Assembly: GCA_032122625.1 (NCBI GenBank)
Contig: JAQBGG010000165.1
Span: 1-37,423, forward strand
From: CAXMST01 sp032122625
Lineage (GTDB): Bacteria; Actinomycetota; Thermoleophilia; Solirubrobacterales; 70-9
Length of the DNA: 37,423 nucleotides
Reading direction: 5' to 3'
The notes under the pieces were generated by a model. The model searched no databases, was not told where the DNA came from, and saw nothing but the letters and a program-made list of their open reading frames with translations. The stretch's first letter is position 1, and the number at the start of each line of letters is the position of its first letter. Positions 30,339 through 37,284 of this stretch are shown here, in pieces. Made by a program: the position numbers and the translations under genes.

Positions 30339-30538
30339 CTACGCTCGTCTGGCTCCGGCCGCTCGGGAGGCCGCGGACGGCCCCGCGCTTCTGCCCAATG
30401 TCTCATCGAGCGCCGAGCGGCGAGCATCCGCCCGGTTTGTCTTAAGCGAAAGCGGGGGTTTCTGTCTCCGGACTGTGTCCGAAAAGCACCACTCCCTCAC
30501 GCACGGGCGCCAATCCTGAAACAAACACCGAACCGCCC

Positions 30539-30566
30539 TTGACGAGGGGCGATTCGAGCCCACAAT
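30539..30566 (+). promoter_or_regulatory. Promoter of the DUF4160-DUF2442 pair
   Basis: TTGACG (30539-30544), 16-bp spacer, CACAAT (30561-30566), then 7 nt to ATG 30574. This is the only place in the window where both hexamers are clear, and it supports the downstream ATG over the ATG at 30565. Confidence 0.6.
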
Positions 30567-30573
30567 GGCCGGG

Positions 30574-30843
30574 ATGCCTCGAATCTCCAGCTTCTACGGG
30601 ATCGTGATCTGGATGTACCACGACGAGCTCCCCCATCCGGGCCGACCCCACTTCCACGCGACCTACGCCGAGCACGAGGCATCGATCGAGATCGAGACGC
30701 TCGCGGTGCTCGCCGGCGGCCTGCCGAAGCGAGCGCTGCGGCTGGTGCTCGAGTGGGCCGCCCTGCACCGCGAGGAGCTGCTCCGCAACTGGGAGTTGGC
30801 GCGCACCGCCCAAAGTCTCGAGCAGGTTGATCCGCTGCCGTGA
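30574..30843 (+). CDS. DUF4160 family protein
   Basis: This 89-aa protein is DUF4160. The hallmark opening PRISSFYGIVIWMYHDE and the PHFHATYAEHEASIEIETL segment (His-rich HFHA, then EHEA) are both present. I chose ATG 30574 because DUF4160 proteins begin M-P-x-I-S and the promoter TTGACG/CACAAT is spaced for that ATG; ATG 30565 would lie inside the -10. The ALRLVLEWAALHREELLRNWE helix matches the family's W-x-x-x-h-x-x-E-L-x-x-x-W pattern (seen in parts). The gene is paired with a DUF2442 gene whose start region overlaps or adjoins this stop. The pair is widespread and has been suggested to be toxin-antitoxin-like, but its function is unproven. Confidence 0.9.
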   Translation: MPRISSFYGIVIWMYHDELPHPGRPHFHATYAEHEASIEIETLAVLAGGLPKRALRLVLEWAALHREELLRNWELARTAQSLEQVDPLP

Positions 30844-30849
30844 GCCCCC

Positions 30850-30855
30850 TACGCT
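30850..30855 (+). promoter_or_regulatory. Possible second -10 element for the DUF2442 gene
   Basis: TACGCT, 8 nt before ATG 30864. It could give an internal leaderless transcript in addition to the operon mRNA. Confidence 0.35.
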
Positions 30856-30863
30856 TGCCCGAC

Positions 30864-31130
30864 ATGCGCAGCACACCAAAGCTGATTCGGGCCACCGCGC
30901 TCGCTGGCCATACCGTCCGCGTCCGCTTCGAGGACGGCGTCGGTGCCGATCTCGAGCTCAGCGATCTGCTCGCCTACGGCGGCGTCTTCGAGCCGCTCCG
31001 CGATCCTGAGTTCTTCTCCCAACTGCAGGCCGACCCCCAGGCCGGGACGATCGTCTGGCCCAACGGCGCCGACCTTGCGCCCGAGAGCCTCTACGAGCGC
31101 GCGACCCGCCAGGCTTCAACGACCGCCTAG
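30864..31130 (+). CDS. DUF2442 family protein
   Basis: This 88-aa protein belongs to DUF2442: a short beta domain with AGHTVRVRFEDGVGADLELSDLL, seen as TVRVRFEDGVGADLELSDLL, then a PLRDPEFFSQLQADP helix and TIVWPNGADLAPESLY. The W-x-N-G-x-D-L-x-P-E motif is the family hallmark. ATG 30864 starts right at the conserved region and has TACGCT 8 nt upstream. GTG 30840, overlapping the DUF4160 stop as GTGA, would add eight residues and allow coupled translation; I cannot decide between them. It probably forms a functional pair with the DUF4160 protein. Confidence 0.85.
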   Translation: MRSTPKLIRATALAGHTVRVRFEDGVGADLELSDLLAYGGVFEPLRDPEFFSQLQADPQAGTIVWPNGADLAPESLYERATRQASTTA

Positions 31131-31258
31131 CGTTTGCCGGGCGTTTCGCCGAGCGCCTCGGCTCGCGCGGTGCTGGCGGAATGCGCGAGAAGCAGACCCG
31201 GGAGGAGGTTCCCGGTCGCGGGCCGGACCAACGCCTGCTCCTCCACTTGCCAGAACGG

Positions 31259-31684
31259 CTAGTAGCGGAACGTGATGTCGCCGCCCAGATCGGTCCAGCC
31301 GTGGAGCCGGACCTTGCCCCGCCTGAAGTTCCGCTTCAGCTTCTTGCGTGGATAGACGAACGCATCCCAGTAGGCCTCGGTCTCGCTGGTGGCATCGAAG
31401 CAGTCCCGCGAGTGGCGGTCTGAGCCTTTGCCGAGCCCTCGCCAGCCGCGGCGCCTGCTTTTGCGTTCAAGCCGCAGGGTCACGCAGTACGGCTCGAAGC
31501 CGTCGGGATCACGGACCGCCGTCCAGTAGTGCAAGGTCCAAAACGCGCCTGGCCCGCGCTCGATGTTCAACTCCTGGTGCAGCTCCCGGTTGCCATCTCG
31601 CGTATCGCTCTCGACCTTTGTAGCGGCGGAGGCCGGCGCCGCGATGAACCCGGTAAGCACCAGCACTGCAACCCCCCTGCGCAC
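31259..31684 (-). CDS. Small secreted protein, unknown function
   Basis: This 141-aa protein has a Sec signal peptide (residues 1-21, RRGVAVLVLTGFIAAPASA with an ASA-A cleavage site). The mature part is basic, with a WTLHYWTAVRDPDGFEPYCV segment and a second Cys in HSRDCFDAT, so one disulfide is likely. The C-terminus is rich in Lys/Arg (YPRKKLKRNFRRGKVR). I recognise no family. GTG 31684 has TACAGT 8 nt upstream on the minus strand, which supports a leaderless transcript. It is convergent with the DUF2442 gene. Confidence 0.7.
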   Translation of the reverse strand: MRRGVAVLVLTGFIAAPASAATKVESDTRDGNRELHQELNIERGPGAFWTLHYWTAVRDPDGFEPYCVTLRLERKSRRRGWRGLGKGSDRHSRDCFDATSETEAYWDAFVYPRKKLKRNFRRGKVRLHGWTDLGGDITFRY

Positions 31685-31692
31685 GAGAGGTC

Positions 31693-31698
31693 ACTGTA
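31693..31698 (-). promoter_or_regulatory. Putative -10 element of the secreted-protein gene
   Basis: TACAGT on the minus strand, 8 nt before GTG 31684. Confidence 0.5.
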
Positions 31699-31884
31699 AC
31701 GAGGCGGCGACCCCTGAAGCGGGGAGGTGCATTCGGTCGGCGTCCAGTGGACTCAGCGAGCCTGGTGAACCGCCCGAGAAGCACACACGACTGCGCGCCC
31801 GTATTGCCGGCAGATCTGGCTTGCGCCTGGAGTGAGCACAACTCCGGAGTGGGGCGGCGTCTGAGCTACCGGGCCCGGCCGCGC

Positions 31885-34011
31885 TTAGCGGGCGCCGACC
31901 CCGTTGAGTTCGTCGACGGCGCCGACCACGTCCCCTTGCCTGTAGAAGTCGACCGCGAGGATGGTCGGCTGCACGCCGCGGACTTCGGTGCACATCTCGA
32001 CGCGGTCAAGCAGGAACTTCTTCTGGTTGACGACTTTGGCGTTCGTCGGCCGCGGAGCGGGGGAGGTGTCGACCCAGCTGTTCATCAGGAAGAAGGGTGC
32101 ATCGGATGGGCCCCGGTTCTCCCTGCAGGAGCTCGGTTTCGTCAGCTGATCTGGTTTCTCGAACTTGAACGGGGTCTCCTGGGTGATCTCGAACTGCTTG
32201 CGGTACCAGGTGGGGTCGCCCCCATCCCGCTCGGCCATCACGAAGAGGCGCTGGTTGAGGTCGATCATCTCCCGGAGCGTCGGCAGGGGCTCGCTCGGCC
32301 CCTTGTAGACGAACTTGGTCAGCCCGGCCTCGTCGAAGCCGGCGACCGTGTCGGGCGGTGTCGTCGCGTCCTCGACCGACATCACCACGACCTCGCCCGG
32401 GTTGGCGGCGAGGAAGTCGGCTACCTCGCGCAGACCCGCGGCCCAGCGGATCGAGCCGACCTCGCAGAAACCGTGACAGAGGAAGACCTCGGTGTCTCCG
32501 CCACCGTCGTAGCCGATCTGCCGTCTGATCTGCTCGGCGGCGGCAACCCCCTCAGGGCCGAGGCCGGCCTCGATCTTCTCGCGGCTGCCGGCGTCAGCTT
32601 CGAGGTCGGTCGCCACCCCGCCCCCGGTCTCGACGCCATAGTGGGGATCGATCAGCAGCGCCCGGATCCCGTCGTTGAGCTGCTGGGAGATGCCCTTCTC
32701 CTGCTGGGCGAAGAACCAGTTGTCGTAGGTTGCCGCCGACATCGAGTTGTGGGTGCCCGCGAAGGCGACCTGATCCAGGGTCCGCTCGCAGAGCTCGGCT
32801 GAGCCGTTGCACTCGGAGACGACCAGTGGTGGCGTCTCCGATTCGTTCCCGCGCAGGCCGAGCAGAACAAAGATGCCGAGCAGCAGCGCGCCCATCGCTG
32901 TGACGCGCGCGAGCCCGCCCATCGAGAGGTCCGCCTCAGCGTCGCGCTCGGCACTCGGAGTTGCCTCGTCTGTGCGCACGGCGCCGGCGGCGAGCCGCAT
33001 CAGCTCGGCCGCGCCGACGTAGATCACAAAGGCACCGACGACGATCACCGTGATCGTCACCATCGCGTCGCGGTTCTGGATCAGGAGGATTCCGGCGACG
33101 ATCAGCACGAGAGCCCGCCCCACCCGCCGCGGCGTGCCGCTTGGGACAGCCGTCAGGCGCTCCCAGCCGCGCGCGATCAGCCCGGCTACGTCGACCGGCT
33201 CCCGGGTCGACGTAGCGCCGGCGGTAATCACGATTCCGAAGCCGCTGAGCATCAGCAGCCAGGTGCGAAGGTCGCCCAGGAAGGCGTTGTAGACGGCGGC
33301 GACGGCGTCCGCCGCATCGCCCTCGAACCGCGCCACGATCAGCCCCCGGCCGACCTGCCAGACGATCACGGCGGCGACGCCGCCGATCGCCAGCGACCGA
33401 CCGAGCCGGCGGATCCCGGCGAGCCGCGTCGGCGCGAGTGCGACCGAGCCCGCGGCGGCAGCCAGCGCGAGTGCCAGCACCACCCAGGAGAGGATCTGGA
33501 GGTCGCTGCCGAGTTGGGCGGCGTCGATCACGAGCCCCTCGCCCTCGCCGTCCCCCTCGCTGACGATCGTCACATCGAGCTGGCGGGAGATCTCGTCAGC
33601 GAGTTTCGGTGCGGCCGCCTGCAGCCCCTGGCGGATCAAGACGCCGATGTTCGCGAGGGTCACCACGAGCGTGTCCTCGTTGCCTTCGATCACCGCCTTG
33701 TGGACGTCCCCCACGCCGGCCGCGAGCAGCGATTGCAGAGCCGGCGAGCGGACCAGAAGCCCGGCCACCGACTGGATCAGCGGACGCGCCGCGATCGCGT
33801 TCGGCGCCTGCTCGATCGCGGCGTCGGTGATCGCGTTCGCCAACTGCGACTGGACTGCCTCGTCGTCGAGCACGCTGACGGCCCGGTTCGAGAACTTCTC
33901 GGAGTCGAACAGCGTCTCCTCGGCGTAGGCCGCGACGGCGGCGAAAAGTACACCGAAGGCGGCGAGGCCGGCGAGCAGGCGGGACAGCAGTCGTCGGCGA
34001 GCGGGGGTCAC
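31885..34011 (-). CDS. Multi-pass membrane protein with C-terminal PI-PLC X-like domain
   Basis: This 708-aa protein joins two parts. The N-terminal 380 residues have a first membrane helix (about 12-30), an extracytoplasmic helical region (30-170), and further membrane helices at about 175-197, 210-230, 250-270, 297-330 and 365-385. The extracytoplasmic C-terminal domain is PI-PLC-like: AGTHNSMSA with His421, ALLIDPHYGVE, FLCHGFCEVGS with His513, and EVVVMSVED. The two His match the acid/base pair of bacterial PI-PLC, and several Cys may form disulfides. The substrate may be an inositol phospholipid (inference). GTG 34011 has TAGGAT 6 nt upstream, formed partly by the LigD stop codon. No lipid-metabolism gene adjoins it. 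Confidence 0.85.
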   Translation of the reverse strand: MTPARRRLLSRLLAGLAAFGVLFAAVAAYAEETLFDSEKFSNRAVSVLDDEAVQSQLANAITDAAIEQAPNAIAARPLIQSVAGLLVRSPALQSLLAAGVGDVHKAVIEGNEDTLVVTLANIGVLIRQGLQAAAPKLADEISRQLDVTIVSEGDGEGEGLVIDAAQLGSDLQILSWVVLALALAAAAGSVALAPTRLAGIRRLGRSLAIGGVAAVIVWQVGRGLIVARFEGDAADAVAAVYNAFLGDLRTWLLMLSGFGIVITAGATSTREPVDVAGLIARGWERLTAVPSGTPRRVGRALVLIVAGILLIQNRDAMVTITVIVVGAFVIYVGAAELMRLAAGAVRTDEATPSAERDAEADLSMGGLARVTAMGALLLGIFVLLGLRGNESETPPLVVSECNGSAELCERTLDQVAFAGTHNSMSAATYDNWFFAQQEKGISQQLNDGIRALLIDPHYGVETGGGVATDLEADAGSREKIEAGLGPEGVAAAEQIRRQIGYDGGGDTEVFLCHGFCEVGSIRWAAGLREVADFLAANPGEVVVMSVEDATTPPDTVAGFDEAGLTKFVYKGPSEPLPTLREMIDLNQRLFVMAERDGGDPTWYRKQFEITQETPFKFEKPDQLTKPSSCRENRGPSDAPFFLMNSWVDTSPAPRPTNAKVVNQKKFLLDRVEMCTEVRGVQPTILAVDFYRQGDVVGAVDELNGVGAR

Positions 34012-34017
34012 GAGCGC

Positions 34018-34023
34018 ATCCTA
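34018..34023 (-). promoter_or_regulatory. Putative -10 element of the PI-PLC-like gene
   Basis: TAGGAT on the minus strand, including the TAG stop of the LigD polymerase gene (34021-34023), with a 6-nt spacer to GTG 34011. The gene may therefore have its own promoter inside the operon. Confidence 0.45.
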
Positions 34024-35031
34024 TTTCTCGCCCCGGTCCCTGTCCTTGCTCGGCTGCACGCGCTTGGGCTCACCCTCCTGCTTGCGGAAGTGGGGTGGCC
34101 AAGGGGCGTCGCCGAGGCCCTTCTCCTCGTCCTCAGAGGCCAGTTCGAGCAGGCTGTCGAGCGAGCCGACGTTGGCGTCGATCTCCGCGGAGGGATCGCC
34201 GTCGCGCTCCAGCCGCCCCGGCACGCTCGTGATCGTGTGCTCGGCCGGGTCGACCTCGGCGACCTCCTCCCAGTGCAGCGGCGTCGATACCCGCGCGTCG
34301 GCGGTCGGCCTCACCGAGTAGGCCGAGGCAACTGTGCGGTCGCGGGCATTCTGGTTGTAGTCGACGAAGACGCCGTGGCGCTCCTCCTTCCACCACTTGC
34401 TGGTCGCCAGGTCGGTGCGCCGTTCGACCTCGCGGGCCAGCGCCAGGGCGGATCGCCGCACCTCGGAGAACGGCCAGTCCGCCTCGACGCGGACGTTGAT
34501 GTGGATGCCGCGGTTACCTGAGGTCTTCGGGAAGCCGACGAGGCCGTGATCGCGCAGCGCCTCGCCGCAGACGAGGGCGACCTTACGGACGTCGTCCCAG
34601 CTCGCCTCCGGTGTCGGATCGAGATCGACGCGCAGCTCGTCGGGGTGGTCGAGGTCGGCCCGCCGGCAGGGCCAGGGGTTGAAGTCGATCACCCCGAGGT
34701 TGACCGCCCAGACCAGATGGGCGGCGTCGTTGGCGCAGAGCTCGGTCGCGCTGCGGCCGCTGGGGAAGTGCACGGTCGCCGTCTGCAGCCAATCTGGAGC
34801 TCCTTTAGGGACCCGCTTCTGAAAGAAGAACTCGCCCTCGACGCCGTTGACGAAGCGCTTCATCGTCGTCGGCCGCTCGCGCAGGTGGTTGGTCGCCGCC
34901 TCGGCGACGGCGATGTAGTACTCGGCGAGGTCCCGCTTCGTGATCCCCGGCTCCGGGAAGTAGACCTTGCTCGGGCTCGACAGGCGGACGCTGTGCCCCG
35001 CCACCTCGATCTCGATCGCTTCCTTCGCCAT
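34021..35031 (-). CDS. ligD: LigD-type polymerase/primase (NHEJ)
   Basis: This 336-aa protein is the polymerase module of LigD (archaeo-eukaryotic primase fold), which fills and extends broken DNA ends in bacterial non-homologous end joining. Motifs: LSSPSKVYFPEPGITKRDLAEYY at the start (seen as KVYFPEPGITKRDLAEYY), the metal-binding DLDPTPEASWDDV, KTSGNRGIHINVRVE and VFVDYNQNARDRTVASAYSVR, seen as FVDYNQNARDRT, with the third metal Asp. It lacks ligase and nuclease domains. ATG 35031 starts the conserved region; TACGCT lies 13 nt upstream. A stand-alone ligase gene is 3.7 kb away on the other strand. No Ku gene is visible. Confidence 0.93.
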   Translation of the reverse strand: MAKEAIEIEVAGHSVRLSSPSKVYFPEPGITKRDLAEYYIAVAEAATNHLRERPTTMKRFVNGVEGEFFFQKRVPKGAPDWLQTATVHFPSGRSATELCANDAAHLVWAVNLGVIDFNPWPCRRADLDHPDELRVDLDPTPEASWDDVRKVALVCGEALRDHGLVGFPKTSGNRGIHINVRVEADWPFSEVRRSALALAREVERRTDLATSKWWKEERHGVFVDYNQNARDRTVASAYSVRPTADARVSTPLHWEEVAEVDPAEHTITSVPGRLERDGDPSAEIDANVGSLDSLLELASEDEEKGLGDAPWPPHFRKQEGEPKRVQPSKDRDRGEK

Positions 35032-35175
35032 AGGTGCCGGCGCAAGCGTAAGGGCCGATCCCGACAGGTGATCGCACCCTGGATACGGCCCAGGTCCCGC
35101 CCCCCAACCGGGATAGACCCCAGGCTTCCCCTACGGCTCACGAATACGTCCGGCGGGTGTCGTGAGATTGCCTGC

Positions 35176-36093
35176 ATGAGCGGTCTGCAGACGATGCGTT
35201 ACGAGGTCGACGGCCGGATCGCGAGGATCACTCTCGATCGGCCCGAGCGCGGCAACGGAATCACGCTCGAGATGCCGCGCGAACTCGCCGCCTGCGTGGA
35301 GCGGGCGAACCTCGACCCTGCAGTTCACGTAATTGGCTTAGCCGGCGCCGGTTCGGGGTTCTGCGGCGGCTACGACCTGGTCGCCTCGGCGGAGCGCATG
35401 GGCGGTGCGCCGGCGGACTCGGCTGTGACGGGTCAGGTGGGCTCGCCGCTGGATCTCGGCGTGATCGCGCAGAATCACGATCCGGAGGGCACCTGGGATC
35501 CGGTTACCGACTTTCAGATGATGTCGCGCAACCTGCGCGGGTTCATGTCGTTGTTCCATTCCGACAAGCCCGTCGTCTGCAAGATCCACGGCTACTGCGT
35601 CGCCGGCGGCACCGATATGGCGCTCTGTTCGGATCTGATCGTCGCCGAGGATCAAGCCAAGATCGGCTACCCGCCGGCCCGCGTCTGGGGCGTTCCGACA
35701 TCGATGTTGTGGGCCCACCGCGTCGGCCTCGAGCGCGCCCGCCGACTGCTGCTCACCGGCGATTCGATCACGGGGACGACCGCGGCGGAATGGGGACTGG
35801 TCAGCGCCGCGGTGCCGATCGATGAGCTCAACGAGGAGTTCGAGGGGCTGCTCTCGCGGATTGCCCGCTTGCCGATCAACCAGCTCGTGATGCACAAGCT
35901 GGCGATCAATCAGTCCCTCTACGCGCAGGGCCTGCAGGCGACTCAGACGCTCAGCGTGTTCTTCGACGGCATCGCCCGCCATACGCCCGAGGGCTTCGCC
36001 TTCCAGCAGAGGGCGGCCGAGGGGGGCTTCAAGCAGGCGGTGCGTGAGCGCGATCAGCCGTTTGGGGATCTTGGTCCGTTTCGCGACTCGTAA
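35176..36093 (+). CDS. Enoyl-CoA hydratase/isomerase-like (crotonase) protein
   Basis: This 305-aa protein has the crotonase fold: RIARITLDRPERGNGIT, the oxyanion-hole segments GFCGGYDL and HGYCVAGGTDMALCSDLI (seen as YCVAGGTDMALCSDLI), then IGYPPARVWGVPTSM. The first catalytic Glu (usually in GGGCEL) is replaced by Asp in GGTDM and the second (usually in PEIxLG) by the PPARVWG region, so hydration in the standard way is doubtful. Similar GGTDMALC/PARVWG proteins are common in actinobacteria and are annotated simply as enoyl-CoA hydratase/isomerase family. Length (305 vs about 260) reflects an insertion near residues 75-115. ATG 35176 has GAGATT 6 nt upstream. Confidence 0.88.
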   Translation: MSGLQTMRYEVDGRIARITLDRPERGNGITLEMPRELAACVERANLDPAVHVIGLAGAGSGFCGGYDLVASAERMGGAPADSAVTGQVGSPLDLGVIAQNHDPEGTWDPVTDFQMMSRNLRGFMSLFHSDKPVVCKIHGYCVAGGTDMALCSDLIVAEDQAKIGYPPARVWGVPTSMLWAHRVGLERARRLLLTGDSITGTTAAEWGLVSAAVPIDELNEEFEGLLSRIARLPINQLVMHKLAINQSLYAQGLQATQTLSVFFDGIARHTPEGFAFQQRAAEGGFKQAVRERDQPFGDLGPFRDS

Positions 36094-36132
36094 CGTCGGG
36101 CTCATAGACACGTTGTGATCTGCGCCCAGCGG

Positions 36133-36149
36133 CCGACCGCCCGGGTCGG
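36133..36149. terminator. Weak hairpin after the crotonase gene
   Basis: CCGACC / GGTCGG with a 5-nt loop, about 40 nt after the stop at 36093, followed by GGGTTTGG. The six-pair GC stem is only weak evidence for termination. Confidence 0.3.
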
Positions 36150-36199
36150 GGTTTGGCGAGCCGATCGTGGCGAGCTCAGCGGCGCCTGATCGGCGCTGA

Positions 36200-36205
36200 G
36201 ATACT
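36200..36205 (+). promoter_or_regulatory. Putative -10 element of the thioesterase gene
   Basis: GATACT followed by 6 nt and GTG 36212, with no SD sequence. Confidence 0.4.
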
Positions 36206-36211
36206 GCCCGC

Positions 36212-36640
36212 GTGAGCGACCCCGCGAAGAGGATCACCCCGGAGCTCTTCAAGGACCTGCTGGCCCGCCTCGGCGGCAGCTATCCGTCGGTGATGGGGAT
36301 CGAACCGCTCGAGATCACGGATGTCTATTCGCTTGGCCGAATCGTCGTCGACGAGCAGCACCTGCACCCGGGAGGTCTCGTCCACGGAGGCGCCTGGTGC
36401 GGGCTCGGCGATACCGTCGCCGCCTGGCAGACCTTCCGGCACGTCCCGGAAGGGCACAACTTCACCACGATCGAGATGAAGCTGAACGCCTTCGGCCCCG
36501 CCGGCCCCGGAGATGAGATTCTGGCTCGGGCCGAGACCATGCACCGGGGTCGCTCGACCCACGTGATCGAGGTGCGGATGAGTCGCGGCGAGCGGTTGCT
36601 CGCGAATCTGATCGTCACCCAGTTCGTGATCGCCCCGTGA
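36212..36640 (+). CDS. PaaI-type hotdog-fold thioesterase
   Basis: This 142-aa protein has the hotdog fold with the PaaI/4HBT motif HPGGLVHGGAWCGLGDTVAA (residues 52-71), in which HGG and the following Asp line the acyl-CoA site. NFTTIEMKLNAFGPAGPGDE is the typical central strand segment, and RSTHVIEVRMSRGERLLANLIVTQ ends the domain (seen as STHVIEVRMSRGERLLA and NLIVTQFV). It should hydrolyse acyl- or aryl-CoA. GTG 36212 has GATACT 6 nt upstream. The TGA overlaps the GTG of the glutathione S-transferase gene, so they form an operon. Confidence 0.9.
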   Translation: MSDPAKRITPELFKDLLARLGGSYPSVMGIEPLEITDVYSLGRIVVDEQHLHPGGLVHGGAWCGLGDTVAAWQTFRHVPEGHNFTTIEMKLNAFGPAGPGDEILARAETMHRGRSTHVIEVRMSRGERLLANLIVTQFVIAP

Positions 36641-37244
36641 TCCGCGTCCATCGGATCCCCTTCTCCACAAACGTCGAGCGGGTCGCGCTCGCCTGCGGAA
36701 TCAAGGGGGTTGCCGTCGAATGGGTCGATCACGACCCCGGCGACCGTTTCGCTCTGCGAGCGCTGAGCGCAAGGAGCTGGTACCGGTGGCCGAGTTCGGC
36801 GCCGACGTTGTCGCCGACTCGATCGCGATCCTCGAGCGCTTGGAGGCTGAGCACCCGGACCCGCCCCTGTACCCGCTGGAGGGGGGCGAGCGGGCTCTGG
36901 CCGAGATCTTCGTCGAATGGTTCGACGAGGTCTGGAAGGGTCCGCCGAACGCGCTCGATGTCGATCCTCGACCCGAACCCGCGGAGGCCGCCCGGCTCGG
37001 CGCCGAGATTGCGGCCTGGACGGAGCGCCTCGACCGGCTCCTGTCGGCCGGTGGCTGCCTGCTCGGGCCGGAGCCCGGAATCGCAGACGCTTGCGCCTAC
37101 CCGTTCTTGCGCTATGCCGTGCACCGCCCCGATCCAGCCGATGACGAGGCCTTCCACATGATCCTCAACAGGCACCTGGCGCCCGGCTCCCATCCGCATC
37201 TCGATCGCTGGGTCGAACGGATCGCGGCGCTCCCGCAGGCCTAA
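36637..37244 (+). pseudogene. Glutathione S-transferase, disrupted by one frameshift
   Basis: The N-terminal thioredoxin-like half (VHRIPFSTNVERVALACGI... VEWVDHDPGDRFALRALS) is in one frame from GTG 36637. The rest of the protein (KELVPVAEFGADVVADSIAILERLE and the helical C-terminal domain to LPQA) is in the next frame from about 36771. The two halves join as a normal GST if one base is restored between 36766 and 36771. Both halves are otherwise intact, without stops, so the mutation is recent or a sequence error. The GTG overlaps the stop of the thioesterase gene. As read, the protein would stop at 37161 with an unrelated tail. Confidence 0.82.
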
Positions 37245-37284
37245 CGGGCAGGGCCGCCGCCGCTGGGACGGCTGAGTTCGGGCC

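Noticed and set aside
30463..30476. CGGAC/GTCCG mini-hairpin after the ligase gene
   Set aside because: A five-pair stem with a 3-nt loop and no T-tract, about 130 nt after the stop; not enough to call a terminator.
31747..32802. 351-residue plus-strand frame opposite the PI-PLC-like gene
   Set aside because: Antisense shadow of a clear domain. High GC keeps alternative frames open.
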